From NCBI GenBank assembly GCA_016932235.1, contig JAFGDF010000193.1, positions 1 through 60,308 on the forward strand: 60,308 bases of DNA, in the 5' to 3' direction. This DNA is from Deltaproteobacteria bacterium. Its GTDB lineage: Bacteria > Desulfobacterota > DSM-4660 > Desulfatiglandales > HGW-15. This document shows positions 44,324 to 53,005 of this stretch, piece after piece. How positions within the stretch are numbered: the first letter of the stretch is position 1; every line of letters starts with the position of its first letter. The translations under genes were made by a program, and so were the position numbers. The notes beneath the pieces are model-generated. The model was not told where the DNA came from. It saw nothing but the letters and a program-made list of their open reading frames with translations, and searched no databases.

Positions 44324-45469
44324 TCAGATACCTTGCAATACCAGTTCTGAAATATCCTTGACCTTGAGAACATCCTCTTTCCCCATAGCCAGAATAGCAT
44401 CGTCAAATAAAAGCATACAATAAGGGCACGCTACTGCCAGAACATCCGCATCCAAGTCAATTGCCTGAGCAACCTTTAGTTCTGAGAATCTTTCACCTGC
44501 AGGGGTCTCCATCCAGACCCTTCCTCCGCCCCCTCCGCAGCAGATAGAGTTCTGGCGATTGTCCGGAAACTCAATCAGTTCCACCCCGGGGATAGCCTGA
44601 AGGACCCGCCGCGGAGATTCATACTCATGGTTATGCCGTCCAAGGAAACAGGGATCATGATAGATAACCTTCGCCTTCACCCTTTTTGTGAGAGTCACTC
44701 TCCCGTCTCTGATTAATCTATCAAGTATCTGAGTATAATGTATCACTTCAAAATCAGCTCCAAGATCCGGATACTCATTCTTGAAAGTGTGGTAACAGTG
44801 CGGAGATGTGACGATAACCTTCCTCACGCCGGCAAATGCCTCGAGATTGCTCCTGGCCAGACTCATGAACATATCCTCATTACCCGCCTTGCGGACGCTC
44901 TCACCGCAGCATTTCTCCTTTTTGCCAAGTGCGCCGAAGCTGACCCCTGCTTGATTCAAGATTTTAACCAAAGAAACGGCCATCCTGCGAACCTTGGCGT
45001 CATAGGCCGGCACGCAGCAGGGAAAATAGAGATATTCCATTTCCGGCGTGAACTCCCCCACACCGCAGGATTTCATCCAGTTGTCACGCTTCTCAGCGGG
45101 CTCTCCCATAGGGTTACCCAGATATGAGATATTCTTAACGCTTAACCGCAGGGAATCGGGAACTTTTGCAACTCCCATCTCAACGATGACCCTGCGAAAT
45201 CCCTTGAACACATCAATTATCTCCACACCTCTGGGACACCTGGACACACAGGCTCCGCAGGCAGCACATTGCCAGATATCCTCCTCGCTGAAATCAATAA
45301 ATCCCAGCTGAGATTTTCGCATGATCTTTCGGACAGAGAAATCCTTCACAAGATTCCAGGGGCATGTGCCGGTGCAGGTGCCACACTGGTAGCACATTTT
45401 AAAAAGATGCCCTTCCTCTTCCTGCATCAGAATGACATCCCTTACTTCATTGTCGGGAGTCATCTTCAT
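44324..45469 (-). CDS. HdrD/GlpC-like CCG-domain Fe-S oxidoreductase
   Basis: 381 residues. Two [4Fe-4S] motifs (CYQCGTCTGTCP near residue 26 and CAACGACVSRCP near 70) are followed by two CCG domains (KCCGESVRKAG with SPHC, and DPCFLGRH with SICCGGGGG). The C-terminal half closely resembles the soluble half of the Etf:quinone oxidoreductase at 21803, but there is no membrane part. Such proteins serve as thiol/disulfide or dehydrogenase electron partners. It follows the epimerase gene by 86 bases on the same strand; a partner dehydrogenase is not adjacent. Confidence 0.85.
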   Translation of the reverse strand: MKMTPDNEVRDVILMQEEEGHLFKMCYQCGTCTGTCPWNLVKDFSVRKIMRKSQLGFIDFSEEDIWQCAACGACVSRCPRGVEIIDVFKGFRRVIVEMGVAKVPDSLRLSVKNISYLGNPMGEPAEKRDNWMKSCGVGEFTPEMEYLYFPCCVPAYDAKVRRMAVSLVKILNQAGVSFGALGKKEKCCGESVRKAGNEDMFMSLARSNLEAFAGVRKVIVTSPHCYHTFKNEYPDLGADFEVIHYTQILDRLIRDGRVTLTKRVKAKVIYHDPCFLGRHNHEYESPRRVLQAIPGVELIEFPDNRQNSICCGGGGGRVWMETPAGERFSELKVAQAIDLDADVLAVACPYCMLLFDDAILAMGKEDVLKVKDISELVLQGI

Positions 45470-45555
45470 AATCTGCTTCCCATAAAAAGTCTCTCATCTC
45501 ATAAACAACTTTCATTTGAAGACCTTCCACTATTGAGGTAATCTGTATTAATACT

Positions 45556-46548
45556 TTAAAGCGGTGATAAACCATCCTGTCGCCGGTAATAATTAAAAAT
45601 ATTTCTTACCGCGTCCTCAAGGCTATATTTCGGCTTCCATTTGAACTCCCCGAAAACCCCTCTCGTATCCAATTCCGGTTCCGGAGAGCCTCCCAGGGTA
45701 GCCTCTTCAGGGGATACGCCATCATTTATCGATACCCTGGCACCGGGATTTACATTGCACATAATCTCGACAAGCTGACGCATTGAACACTGGAACTCTA
45801 CGGTGTTATATATCCTTCTTCCGGTTGCAGGATATTCACATACCTTTAGAATAAGATCAGATATATTTTCAATATAAGAGAAAGCCCTGATCTTATCGGC
45901 ATCCGTCACAGCCAAAACCGTCGGGGTATCCAATGCCATATCTTTTAGGAAACGGGCGAAGACCCCACCTTTTCCAAGCGTTTTCCCAATACCAAGTGTA
46001 AAGCCCATCCTCAGGCAAATACTGTCCACTCCAAACTTGTTAAAATATAGTTTGGACATAAACTCGCCCAGCGCCTTTGTGGCTGCGTACATCGTATCAG
46101 GCATGTAAAGGGCATCATCATCCCCCAGCGGTTCCATGTAATACCGGCTGATCCCACCAAATACCTGCCCCGTGCTTGTCCAGACCACTTTTCGCAGACC
46201 AAATAATCTGGCAGCCTCAAGCATGTTATTAGTTCCAATTGCGTTTACCTGCAATGCGTATGAAGGATTAGTCTCGCTGCTTGAAGAGCCTGTTGCCGAC
46301 AATAGACTGCTCAAATGGATAATAACATCAATATTATAATCCTTTATGATTTTAAACACATTCAAGGTGTTGCTTACATCTACGTTAATTATGACAGCTT
46401 CTTCCGCATTTTCCTTTCCAACTGTCTCCAGAAAAAGGGGGTTAACACCGGATCTTTGCATACAGACAACCTTTTTCCCTTCATTGAGAAGATCCCTGAC
46501 CACATACGATCCAACAAAGCCTGTCCCACCCGTGACAAGATACGCCAT
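45556..46548 (-). CDS. NAD-dependent epimerase/dehydratase (extended SDR)
   Basis: 330 residues with TGGTGFVGSYV near the N-terminus for NAD(P) and the catalytic region STGQVFGG followed by MYAATKALGE (Tyr-x3-Lys). Extended SDRs act on nucleotide sugars, but also on 3-hydroxy acids and aldehydes. The substrate part (RMGFTLGIGK) does not give a clear sugar. GGAGG-type spacing before the ATG is normal. It lies just outside a MITE-like element and far from glycan genes, so a sugar role is not assured. Confidence 0.82.
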   Translation of the reverse strand: MAYLVTGGTGFVGSYVVRDLLNEGKKVVCMQRSGVNPLFLETVGKENAEEAVIINVDVSNTLNVFKIIKDYNIDVIIHLSSLLSATGSSSSETNPSYALQVNAIGTNNMLEAARLFGLRKVVWTSTGQVFGGISRYYMEPLGDDDALYMPDTMYAATKALGEFMSKLYFNKFGVDSICLRMGFTLGIGKTLGKGGVFARFLKDMALDTPTVLAVTDADKIRAFSYIENISDLILKVCEYPATGRRIYNTVEFQCSMRQLVEIMCNVNPGARVSINDGVSPEEATLGGSPEPELDTRGVFGEFKWKPKYSLEDAVRNIFNYYRRQDGLSPL

Positions 46549-46714
46549 AATGTTTAATCTCCTCCATATTAATCAACAAATTTTGAATATATCTGTTCTA
46601 ATTTACTATAAAAGGATATCATAATCAAATGAGTTAATATCAGGTTTGATATTCCGAGAAAAAATTCGTATCTTGCTGACGCGACAGATCTAAAAAGAAA
46701 TGGAATTTCAGCCT

Positions 46715-47061
46715 TGTCCGGTTAGGAAATTGCATAAAGATCGCGGTATGGGAAACTCTTTTTTCGGTCGAACTCGTTCCTGGCAAGTTTTACGCATAAT
46801 GCCTTACGAGGCGGGCGGCGGGTCATCGCAGTTGTTATAATGAGGGATCAAGATGGAACGACCGGAGAAGGTTTCCGCCCGCTCTCCGAGCCGTAGGCCT
46901 GGCATGCTCCTTACGCGATTATCTCGCTTCCAAGGTTTTCGCCGATAAAAAGAGTTTCCCATACCGCGATTCCGGCGACCGGATATTGATTTCCTGTTAT
47001 TTCATCGGTTTATTCACAGTCATCCGGTATTTTTATTCAATTGCAATTTCCTAACCGGACA
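46715..47061. mobile_element. MITE-like element with 20-bp perfect terminal inverted repeats
   Basis: The left end TGTCCGGTTAGGAAATTGCA (46715-46734) is the exact reverse complement of 47042-47061. A second, inner inverted pair (ATCGCGGTATGGGAAACTC near 46741, inverted near 46970) strengthens the fold. ATGGAATTT occurs at 46700-46708 and 47068-47076, six bases outside each terminus, and may be a 9-bp target duplication. There is no frame that could be a transposase. The element fills most of the gap between 46549 and 47096. A partial relative of the right arm is at 1-66. Confidence 0.7.
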
Positions 47062-47096
47062 TTAGTGATGGAATTTAAAAATTAAGGGAGAGGCGC

Positions 47097-48065
47097 ATGG
47101 AAGCAGAAAAAGACTGGGATGAGGAGATGGGCTGGGACAGGAACTATGCAAAAAAGGCCCTGATTTGCGACATTGAAACGGTTAAAGACCATATGCCCCG
47201 TCTGCTGAGGGGAAGAACCACGGAGAGTATTATTGAAGATGTAAGAAAGAATGGGACCGCCAAATCCCTTAATTCTCTCCGGGACACCGTGTTTACAGGT
47301 ATCGGAATAAAAAGGGAAGAAAATGTATCGGCGCCCGTTAATATCATCAAGATCGGGTGCAATGGTTTCGTCACCATCTCGATCTTGCGGAACTATTGTC
47401 TGCTCCTTCAGGAGTTGGGGATAGAATATGGCTTTCTTTCCAAAGAATACTGCTGTCTTGCACCGGCATTGTATGGAGTGCTCATGAGAGGCCATGACAG
47501 AACCCTGGTAGACGAGAGCGCCCGTAAGATGATGAGCGGAAACGTTGCTCAGGCAAAAGTGCTGGGTGCGGGGAATATGGTAAATTTCTGTCTCTATTGC
47601 TACTGGAGGGCCAAATGGCTGCTGGGGGACTCTGATATGCCGCAGCTTTATGCATTTGATATTCTTAATTCACCGGAGTTGTGGGAAGGCAAATCCATGC
47701 GGCTTGATCAGAAGGTCGGATACCTCTCGATAGCGGGAGGTACTGCAGAAAGGCGATTAAGGGTATACATCCCTGAATATGTGCAGGAGAATATATTCAG
47801 CTTGCCCTGGCAGGACTACCGCGGTCTTCTTGACCGCATTGATGGATTACACGTTGTAGATATAATCAATGAGAATTACCCTCAGTTTGATGAGCTACTC
47901 TGGAAACAGTTGCGGGAGAATAATCTCGACACCCTGGTGGTTAACCACCCTCATGAGTATTCTCTCCTGAGGCATGCAGCTAAAAAGGAGTCTCCTCGCA
48001 CAAAGATCGTGTTTCTATCTGACATACTGCTGCAATCTCTCGGGGTCACTCCATGGATGAATTAG
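47097..48065 (+). CDS. Unrecognised 322-residue protein with HdrB-like cysteine pairs
   Basis: I do not recognise a firm family. It contains an adjacent cysteine pair in KEYCCLAP (about 123-128), followed about 50 residues later by NFCLYCYW, and a late HPHEY, a pattern loosely like one CCG domain of HdrB. The second CCG set is missing. There is no signal peptide or membrane helix. GGGAGAGGC precedes the ATG. It faces porB across a perfect 16-bp palindrome and follows the MITE-like element. It might be a thiol/Fe-S partner of the nearby redox enzymes, but this is inference. Confidence 0.7.
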   Translation: MEAEKDWDEEMGWDRNYAKKALICDIETVKDHMPRLLRGRTTESIIEDVRKNGTAKSLNSLRDTVFTGIGIKREENVSAPVNIIKIGCNGFVTISILRNYCLLLQELGIEYGFLSKEYCCLAPALYGVLMRGHDRTLVDESARKMMSGNVAQAKVLGAGNMVNFCLYCYWRAKWLLGDSDMPQLYAFDILNSPELWEGKSMRLDQKVGYLSIAGGTAERRLRVYIPEYVQENIFSLPWQDYRGLLDRIDGLHVVDIINENYPQFDELLWKQLRENNLDTLVVNHPHEYSLLRHAAKKESPRTKIVFLSDILLQSLGVTPWMN

Positions 48066-48096
48066 TTTGGAGCCTAATTAAGGGTAAAAATATATC

Positions 48097-48129
48097 AGCG
48101 GACTGCCGGAAAATTTCCGGCAGTCCGCT
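48097..48129. terminator. Bidirectional 16-bp palindrome between porB and the 322-residue gene
   Basis: AGCGGACTGCCGGAAA (48097-48112) and its exact complement (48114-48129) lie between two convergent stop codons. The CTGCCGG/CCGGCAG core resembles the intergenic hairpin family at 18567 and 36787, but the GATTTAGATTTT tail is absent. Confidence 0.65.
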
Positions 48130-48131
48130 CT

Positions 48132-49064
48132 CTATATCTCTTCCGACATTGCGCAGAGGGCCTGTAATATTTTGAATCTTTTATTGACCATCTGCTGGAG
48201 AATCTCCGTGTTCTCCTCATTAAGATGCTTAAACTTCCCTATCATCTGGGTAAGCTCCTGGATAGGTCTTGGTTTATTGATCTTCTGGGTAATGCGATAG
48301 ACGCCGTCCTCAGCCTCCCAAAGAGGGAAATAGTTCGTTCTGACGGCGGCTCGGCAAACCTGGATCGACATATCCATGGGGATCCTCCAGCCCACAAGAC
48401 ATGGACAGAAGACATGGAGGTATACAAAACCCTCACGGGACTTTTCCTTGGCCTTGACAAGTTTCTTTGCCCAGTCCTCAAGATGACTGAGGGATGCGGT
48501 TGCCACGTATGGGATTTCATGCATGGACATTATCATCGGCATGTCTTTCCTGTTCGTGGTCTTTCCCTGGCTAATTTTACCCGCCGGAGTGGTGCTGGTT
48601 GAAGCGCCGAACGGTGTCCCGCTGCTCCTTTGCACGCCAGTATTCATATATCCCTCATTATCATAGCAGATATATATCATCCTCTCATTGCGTTCAGCTG
48701 CGCCGCTTATTGCCTGGAACCCGAGATCCTGTGCACCCCCATCACCCGTATAGCAAACCAGCGTTGCGTCAATTCCAGCTCTTTTATAATAACGGGAAAC
48801 ACCTGTCGCGCTTGAGGCAACACCGGTCATTACATTTGCGTAGTATGAATGCCTGTGCCATGGCTGGGTATTCTGGCCATGCAGCACGGGCGCTGAACAT
48901 GATGGAGTTCCGAAAAATATAGCGTCCTTTCCCAGCACCTTGGAGATAAACCTTATATTAAGTTCCAGAGCACACCCTGAGCAATAGGCCACTCCGGGGG
49001 AAAATTGTTCTTCATTCTGGTAATATTCTGTTACTTTTGGTAATTTTTTCTTTTCTGTAGCCAT
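48132..49064 (-). CDS. porB: 2-oxoacid:ferredoxin oxidoreductase beta subunit
   Basis: 310 residues. It has the TPP-binding motif GDGGAQDLGFQ followed by YDNEGYMNTG, and the Fe-S cysteines in YCSGCALEL, TPSCSAP and FCPCLVGW. With gamma, delta and alpha subunits upstream it forms a four-subunit pyruvate/2-oxoacid synthase that makes acyl-CoA, CO2 and reduced ferredoxin. Pyruvate is the default substrate, but the LDH-like enzyme, OYE reductase and CoA ligase in the same block leave branched or aryl 2-oxoacids possible. Confidence 0.9.
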   Translation of the reverse strand: MATEKKKLPKVTEYYQNEEQFSPGVAYCSGCALELNIRFISKVLGKDAIFFGTPSCSAPVLHGQNTQPWHRHSYYANVMTGVASSATGVSRYYKRAGIDATLVCYTGDGGAQDLGFQAISGAAERNERMIYICYDNEGYMNTGVQRSSGTPFGASTSTTPAGKISQGKTTNRKDMPMIMSMHEIPYVATASLSHLEDWAKKLVKAKEKSREGFVYLHVFCPCLVGWRIPMDMSIQVCRAAVRTNYFPLWEAEDGVYRITQKINKPRPIQELTQMIGKFKHLNEENTEILQQMVNKRFKILQALCAMSEEI

Positions 49065-49082
49065 TTTCAGCCCTCATCTATG

Positions 49083-50273
49083 CTATGGCAACCAGGTCAC
49101 TTCCTGATAGGAGTTTCCTTTGGATGCGTTAAAGATATCATCGATCATTTTGCCGATATGATCCTTGGTTATATCCATATTAGCAAGCCCGTCTATAAAG
49201 CTTAACATCGGGATTATGCCTGTTCTTGGTGTCAAAGCCATGACTTCCATATACATCGGACCGCAATTCCAGCCAAACCCTATGCTCCTGTCTAGAACCC
49301 CGATGGCCTTTCTGCCCTTTAGGACCTCGGTCAAGCGCTCAACGGGGAAAGGCCTGAAGAGCCTCAGCTTGACCAGACCCACTTTTATTCCGGCATCTCT
49401 TTTTTCGTCAACTACCGTTCGCGCCGTACCCACGGCGCTCCCGGAGGTCACAAGAACAATGTCGGCATCCTCGGTACGGTACTCTTCTATCTGGCCCCAA
49501 TACTCGCGCCCGAAGGCTTTCCCGAATTCGGAGTCTATTTCGTCTATCTTTGCCTTGACATTCTCCAGAGCCTGCATATGCCTCTTTCGCAATTCAACAA
49601 ATCCCATTCCCATACCATGGCTTCCGCAACCCGTTCCCTTGCCCGGCAGCAATCTTGGTCTTGGCGGCTGGGACTTCAAGACCTCAAGAAATTTGTCCAC
49701 TTCCGCTATGGCAGGGATATCAATCGCCTCTGCAAGATAGGAGAGATAGTATCCGTCATAGTTAACCATAACAGGCAACTGAATATCGTAATCCTCTGCC
49801 AGGCGAAAAGCCTGTATAGTCATATCAAGGATCTCCTGGACATTTTCAACAACAATCTGTATCCACCCGGAGTCCCTGGTGGATATCATATCCTGCTGCC
49901 CCGAATAGACCGAGTGTATGCCAGGGGGTTCACGGTTGACATTTATCATCACCACCGGCGCCCTGTAGCCGGACGTCTGAAGCAGGGTATCATACATATA
50001 TACCAGACCATAGGAAGAGGTGGCGGTAAAGGCACGGCCTCCGGCTATGCTGGCACCACAAGCAACATTCATGGCAGAGTTCTCCCCTTCCGGCGCCACA
50101 TATTCGCAATCCAGAATCCCATCCGCGTGAAACTGAGCCAGCTGTTCCACAACTTCGCTCTGGGGGGTGATAGGGAACGCGGCAACGACATCGGGCCGGC
50201 AGAGCATGGCCCCATATGCCGCAGCGGCATTTCCAGTTAATACCTTTATCTGTCTAGTAAGTTGATCAGTCAT
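49083..50273 (-). CDS. porA: 2-oxoacid:ferredoxin oxidoreductase alpha subunit
   Basis: 396 residues with the PorA N-terminal pyrimidine-binding domain (GNAAAAYGAMLCRPDVVAAF, ITPQSEVVE, EGENSAMNVACGAS) and the C-terminal transketolase-like domain (DIVLVTSGSAVGTAR). It binds the TPP pyrimidine ring together with PorB. Its start overlaps porD by eight bases. Confidence 0.92.
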   Translation of the reverse strand: MTDQLTRQIKVLTGNAAAAYGAMLCRPDVVAAFPITPQSEVVEQLAQFHADGILDCEYVAPEGENSAMNVACGASIAGGRAFTATSSYGLVYMYDTLLQTSGYRAPVVMINVNREPPGIHSVYSGQQDMISTRDSGWIQIVVENVQEILDMTIQAFRLAEDYDIQLPVMVNYDGYYLSYLAEAIDIPAIAEVDKFLEVLKSQPPRPRLLPGKGTGCGSHGMGMGFVELRKRHMQALENVKAKIDEIDSEFGKAFGREYWGQIEEYRTEDADIVLVTSGSAVGTARTVVDEKRDAGIKVGLVKLRLFRPFPVERLTEVLKGRKAIGVLDRSIGFGWNCGPMYMEVMALTPRTGIIPMLSFIDGLANMDITKDHIGKMIDDIFNASKGNSYQEVTWLP

Positions 50274-50571
50274 CGGCGTATTCTCCTTCAGGGGTCATTG
50301 TTATAGCTCCTTTAGGGCATTCCCTGGCGCAAATCCCACACCCCTTGCAATATTCAAGGTTCGCTTTATAGTGAATATTATCTTCATCCTGCACCATGCA
50401 CTGCGGTGGGCAATAGATAACACATAATCCGCATGCGTTACATTTCTCCTTATCGACAACCGGTCGCGATGTCCTCCAGTCGCCCGTGTTTAGACAAAGC
50501 AATGTCCCCATACCATCTGACCAGCAGGACTGGGTTTTAAAAATGCTATCTTCCTCATTAATCAATCCCAT
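50266..50571 (-). CDS. porD: 2-oxoacid:ferredoxin oxidoreductase delta (ferredoxin) subunit
   Basis: 101 residues with two [4Fe-4S] motifs, CNACGLCVIYCPPQC and CKGCGICARECP. An N-terminal extension (WRTSRPVVDKEKC) is typical of PorD. It moves electrons from the active site to external ferredoxin. It overlaps porG by ten bases. Confidence 0.92.
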   Translation of the reverse strand: MGLINEEDSIFKTQSCWSDGMGTLLCLNTGDWRTSRPVVDKEKCNACGLCVIYCPPQCMVQDEDNIHYKANLEYCKGCGICARECPKGAITMTPEGEYADD

Positions 50572-51125
50572 GTCTGTACCTCCACTTCTTTAAAGCCTCT
50601 TTCCACGCTCCTAATATTCCTTTTCAGCATATCACCGCTAAGATAATCACCTAATCCTTTTATCACTGAATCCAGCGTAAGCCAACCTGTTGTAGCGGCA
50701 AGCGCCCCAATCAGGCACGTATTGGGAATATCCCTGCCGATCTCCTTTAAAGCAACCCCCGTAGCATTAACCACTCCTGCTTTTTTCAGGTTTTCACTTG
50801 GATGACCTTCAAGAGGTTTATGATAATTTAAAATCAATACCCCCTCAGGCTTCAATCCATCAAACAAATTCTTTATGCTCAAAAGGGTTGGATCAATAAC
50901 CATAAGGCAATCGGGTGTGTAGATCTGTGTCTTTTCACGGACAGGTTTCTCGTCAAAGCGTGTGAAGGCCACAACCGGCATGCCCCGACGTTCAAAACCG
51001 TACATCGGAAAGGTCGCGACTTTCTTGCCTTCAGCAGCCATGGCAGACGCCATCATCTTGGCCGCCATGACGGCACCCTGCCCCCCTCGTCCATGGAATC
51101 TTATCTCCTTTGCAGACATTTGCAC
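50562..51125 (-). CDS. porG: 2-oxoacid:ferredoxin oxidoreductase gamma subunit
   Basis: 187 residues with the PorG opening KEIRFHGRGGQGAVMAAKMMA, followed by VATFPMYGFERRGMPV. The gamma-delta-alpha-beta order is that of the archaeal/Thermotoga type four-subunit enzymes. It is preceded by a 201-base gap containing a 10-bp hairpin (51164-51173 with 51183-51192), which may mark a processing site or a second transcript start. Confidence 0.92.
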   Translation of the reverse strand: MQMSAKEIRFHGRGGQGAVMAAKMMASAMAAEGKKVATFPMYGFERRGMPVVAFTRFDEKPVREKTQIYTPDCLMVIDPTLLSIKNLFDGLKPEGVLILNYHKPLEGHPSENLKKAGVVNATGVALKEIGRDIPNTCLIGALAATTGWLTLDSVIKGLGDYLSGDMLKRNIRSVERGFKEVEVQTWD

Positions 51126-51163
51126 TCCTATCTTATTTTTATAATCCTGTTTATAATCCTATT

Positions 51164-51192
51164 GATGAAGAACATATCCGGCGTTCTTCATC
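51164..51192. other. Hairpin before porG
   Basis: GATGAAGAAC and GTTCTTCATC form a perfect 10-bp stem with a 9-base loop. There is no T run on the minus strand, so it probably does not stop transcription from the ligase gene into porG. Confidence 0.45.
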
Positions 51193-51326
51193 GTTCAAAC
51201 ACGCCATAAAAATCCGGGACCAGCATACCCTGTTCACGTTCCAATAAATAATGTCATGCAGAATCCCGAATGCTTCAACTTATGATATAAAAACTTTCTA
51301 TGTCAATGAAAAAATCCCTGTTCCTG

Positions 51327-51509
51327 TTAGTTCAGCATCTCCTTGATATCAACTATCTGCAATTCAAGCAATCTAAGACTGGATAAAATCCTTTCCACAT
51401 TACGATCGATAGAGGGAATGCCACCTGAAATCTCTTTTAATTCCGCTGCAAGACCTTTAAGCGCAAGCACCTTCTCAGTCATTCCTTTGATATCATATTC
51501 CTGCATCAC
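51327..51509 (-). CDS. Small helical protein coupled to the CoA ligase gene
   Basis: A 60-residue protein without cysteine or a membrane segment, rich in Leu, Glu and Lys. Its helix-friendly heptad-like pattern (VLALKGLAAELKEI, ILSSLRLLELQIVDIKEML) suggests a coiled coil. The start overlaps the ligase stop by four bases (ATGA), a strong sign of a real coupled gene. I do not know the family. It may be an assembly partner of the ligase. Confidence 0.6.
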   Translation of the reverse strand: MMQEYDIKGMTEKVLALKGLAAELKEISGGIPSIDRNVERILSSLRLLELQIVDIKEMLN

Positions 51510-52870
51510 CTTTTTCCGTCCCCCTGTTTTTTTCGCAAATCCTGAAACCTTTTGCTCTTCCCCTCAAATCTGGGCAAACTGCCATATCCTTCAAATTCAA
51601 TGTTATAATTAAGATTGGTCTTTAATCTCAGTTGTGAAGAGAGATTCCCCTTGATCTCATCCAGATTATTTTCGCACCCGGGCATCACTTCCACTTTAAG
51701 CAATATGCTGTCCGTATCACCCTTCCTGGAGACTATAATCTGATACTCATCACCTAACTGCTGTATTCCTCTTACTACCTCTTCGACCGCCGAAGGAGCG
51801 AACAATACACCTTTCACTTTTGTGATGTCATCCGTCCGTCCGATAATGCCGCCATCCAATCTCCTGAACGTCCGGCCGCATTCACATTCATCCTTGTTCC
51901 ATTGAACTATATCTTTTGAATCAAATCTGATACATGGTAGCGCCATACGATCAAGAGGTGTCGCCACCATCCTGCCCTTCTTGCCCGGTTCCGTAATAGC
52001 TTCACCCGTATCGATGTCCTCAATTTCAAACAGGAAAAACGCCTCGTTCACATGCAGGCCGCTTTGACAATCACATTCAAAACCCCAATGGCCCAGTTCG
52101 GTGCTTCCCGCCTGATCATATACTTTTGCGCCCCAGGCATCCTCCATCCTTTTCCTGGAGGCCGGGATACTTCCGCCGGGTTCTCCCGCCACTGTAATTT
52201 TCTCAATATACAGATCCTTTGCCGGATCGATTCCCAGTTTATTTTTCGCGACACTTGCCATATTTAGTACATAACTTGGAGTCGCTGCCATGGCTGTGGC
52301 TTTCAACTCCTGCATCTTTAATATCCTTGCCTCGGTATTCAACACCCCTCCCGGAATAACTTCACAACCGAGCTTTTCAGCAGCATAGTGCGCCGTCCAG
52401 AAGGCGATAAATATATTGTAACCAAACGGCAGAAAAAATCGGTCGCTGCTTCGATAACCCTGGGCCCAGAGGATCTGGGCATATGTTTCCACTCCCCAAT
52501 CCCAGTCCTGCCAGGTATCTCCCCAGTAAACAGGCTGACCCGTTGTACCGCTGGTCTGCCGGAAACAGGTTAGCTCCTCCGTTGGAACGCACAAAATCTC
52601 TCCAAAGGGATATGGTTCCTTTCCTTCTCCCTGTATGTCCCTCATCATTGATTTTTCAATCTTGGGAACCTTATGGACGTCTTCAAAGGATTTTATATCT
52701 CCTGGTTCGATACCGGCATCTCTATAAAATCCCTTATAAAATTTCGAATGCTCGTATGCCCAGCGAAAAATCCTTTTAAACTTCTTGAATTGAAGCTGTT
52801 GGAGTTTCTCTCGGGGCAGTGTCTCGATGATAGGATTCCAGTATTTTTGTTCATCCATCTCTTTATCCAA
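51506..52870 (-). CDS. Phenylacetate-CoA ligase-like AMP-forming enzyme
   Basis: 454 residues of the PaaK branch of adenylate-forming enzymes. It opens KYWNPIIETLPREKLQ, has the phosphate loop TSGTTGQPVYWG, the adenine motif YDQAGSTELGH and the hinge RLDGGIIGRTDDITKVKG. It contains Cys-rich ECECGR. PaaK-like enzymes activate aryl or short acids to CoA thioesters. Phenylacetate is only one option here. It follows the OYE reductase gene after a hairpin repeat. MDEQ at codon 5 is an alternative start. Confidence 0.88.
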   Translation of the reverse strand: MDKEMDEQKYWNPIIETLPREKLQQLQFKKFKRIFRWAYEHSKFYKGFYRDAGIEPGDIKSFEDVHKVPKIEKSMMRDIQGEGKEPYPFGEILCVPTEELTCFRQTSGTTGQPVYWGDTWQDWDWGVETYAQILWAQGYRSSDRFFLPFGYNIFIAFWTAHYAAEKLGCEVIPGGVLNTEARILKMQELKATAMAATPSYVLNMASVAKNKLGIDPAKDLYIEKITVAGEPGGSIPASRKRMEDAWGAKVYDQAGSTELGHWGFECDCQSGLHVNEAFFLFEIEDIDTGEAITEPGKKGRMVATPLDRMALPCIRFDSKDIVQWNKDECECGRTFRRLDGGIIGRTDDITKVKGVLFAPSAVEEVVRGIQQLGDEYQIIVSRKGDTDSILLKVEVMPGCENNLDEIKGNLSSQLRLKTNLNYNIEFEGYGSLPRFEGKSKRFQDLRKKQGDGKR

Positions 52871-52908
52871 GACTTCATGGGTTGCAACTCAAAATTTTAT
52901 AATAATTT

Positions 52909-52960
52909 TAAGGGCATTCCGGAATTTATCCGGCATGCCCTTAGCTAAAAGATTCAGATT
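52909..52960. repeat. Intergenic hairpin repeat with GATTCAGATTTT tail (copy 4)
   Basis: TAAGGGCATTCCGGA (52909-52923) pairs with TCCGGCATGCCCTTA (52929-52943) at 14 of 15 positions, and the tail AAAGATTCAGATTTT follows. The loop ATTTA resembles that of copy 1. It lies inside the minus-strand operon between the OYE reductase and the ligase. Confidence 0.65.
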
Positions 52961-53005
52961 TTATTTAATTTTTCTAACAGTTTATCCGCAAATCCTGGCA
53001 TACCT

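Noticed and set aside
49578..50240. 220-residue plus-strand frame opposite porA
   Set aside because: It lies wholly antisense to a clear PorA, has no ribosome site and no recognisable motif. A long shadow frame is expected here.
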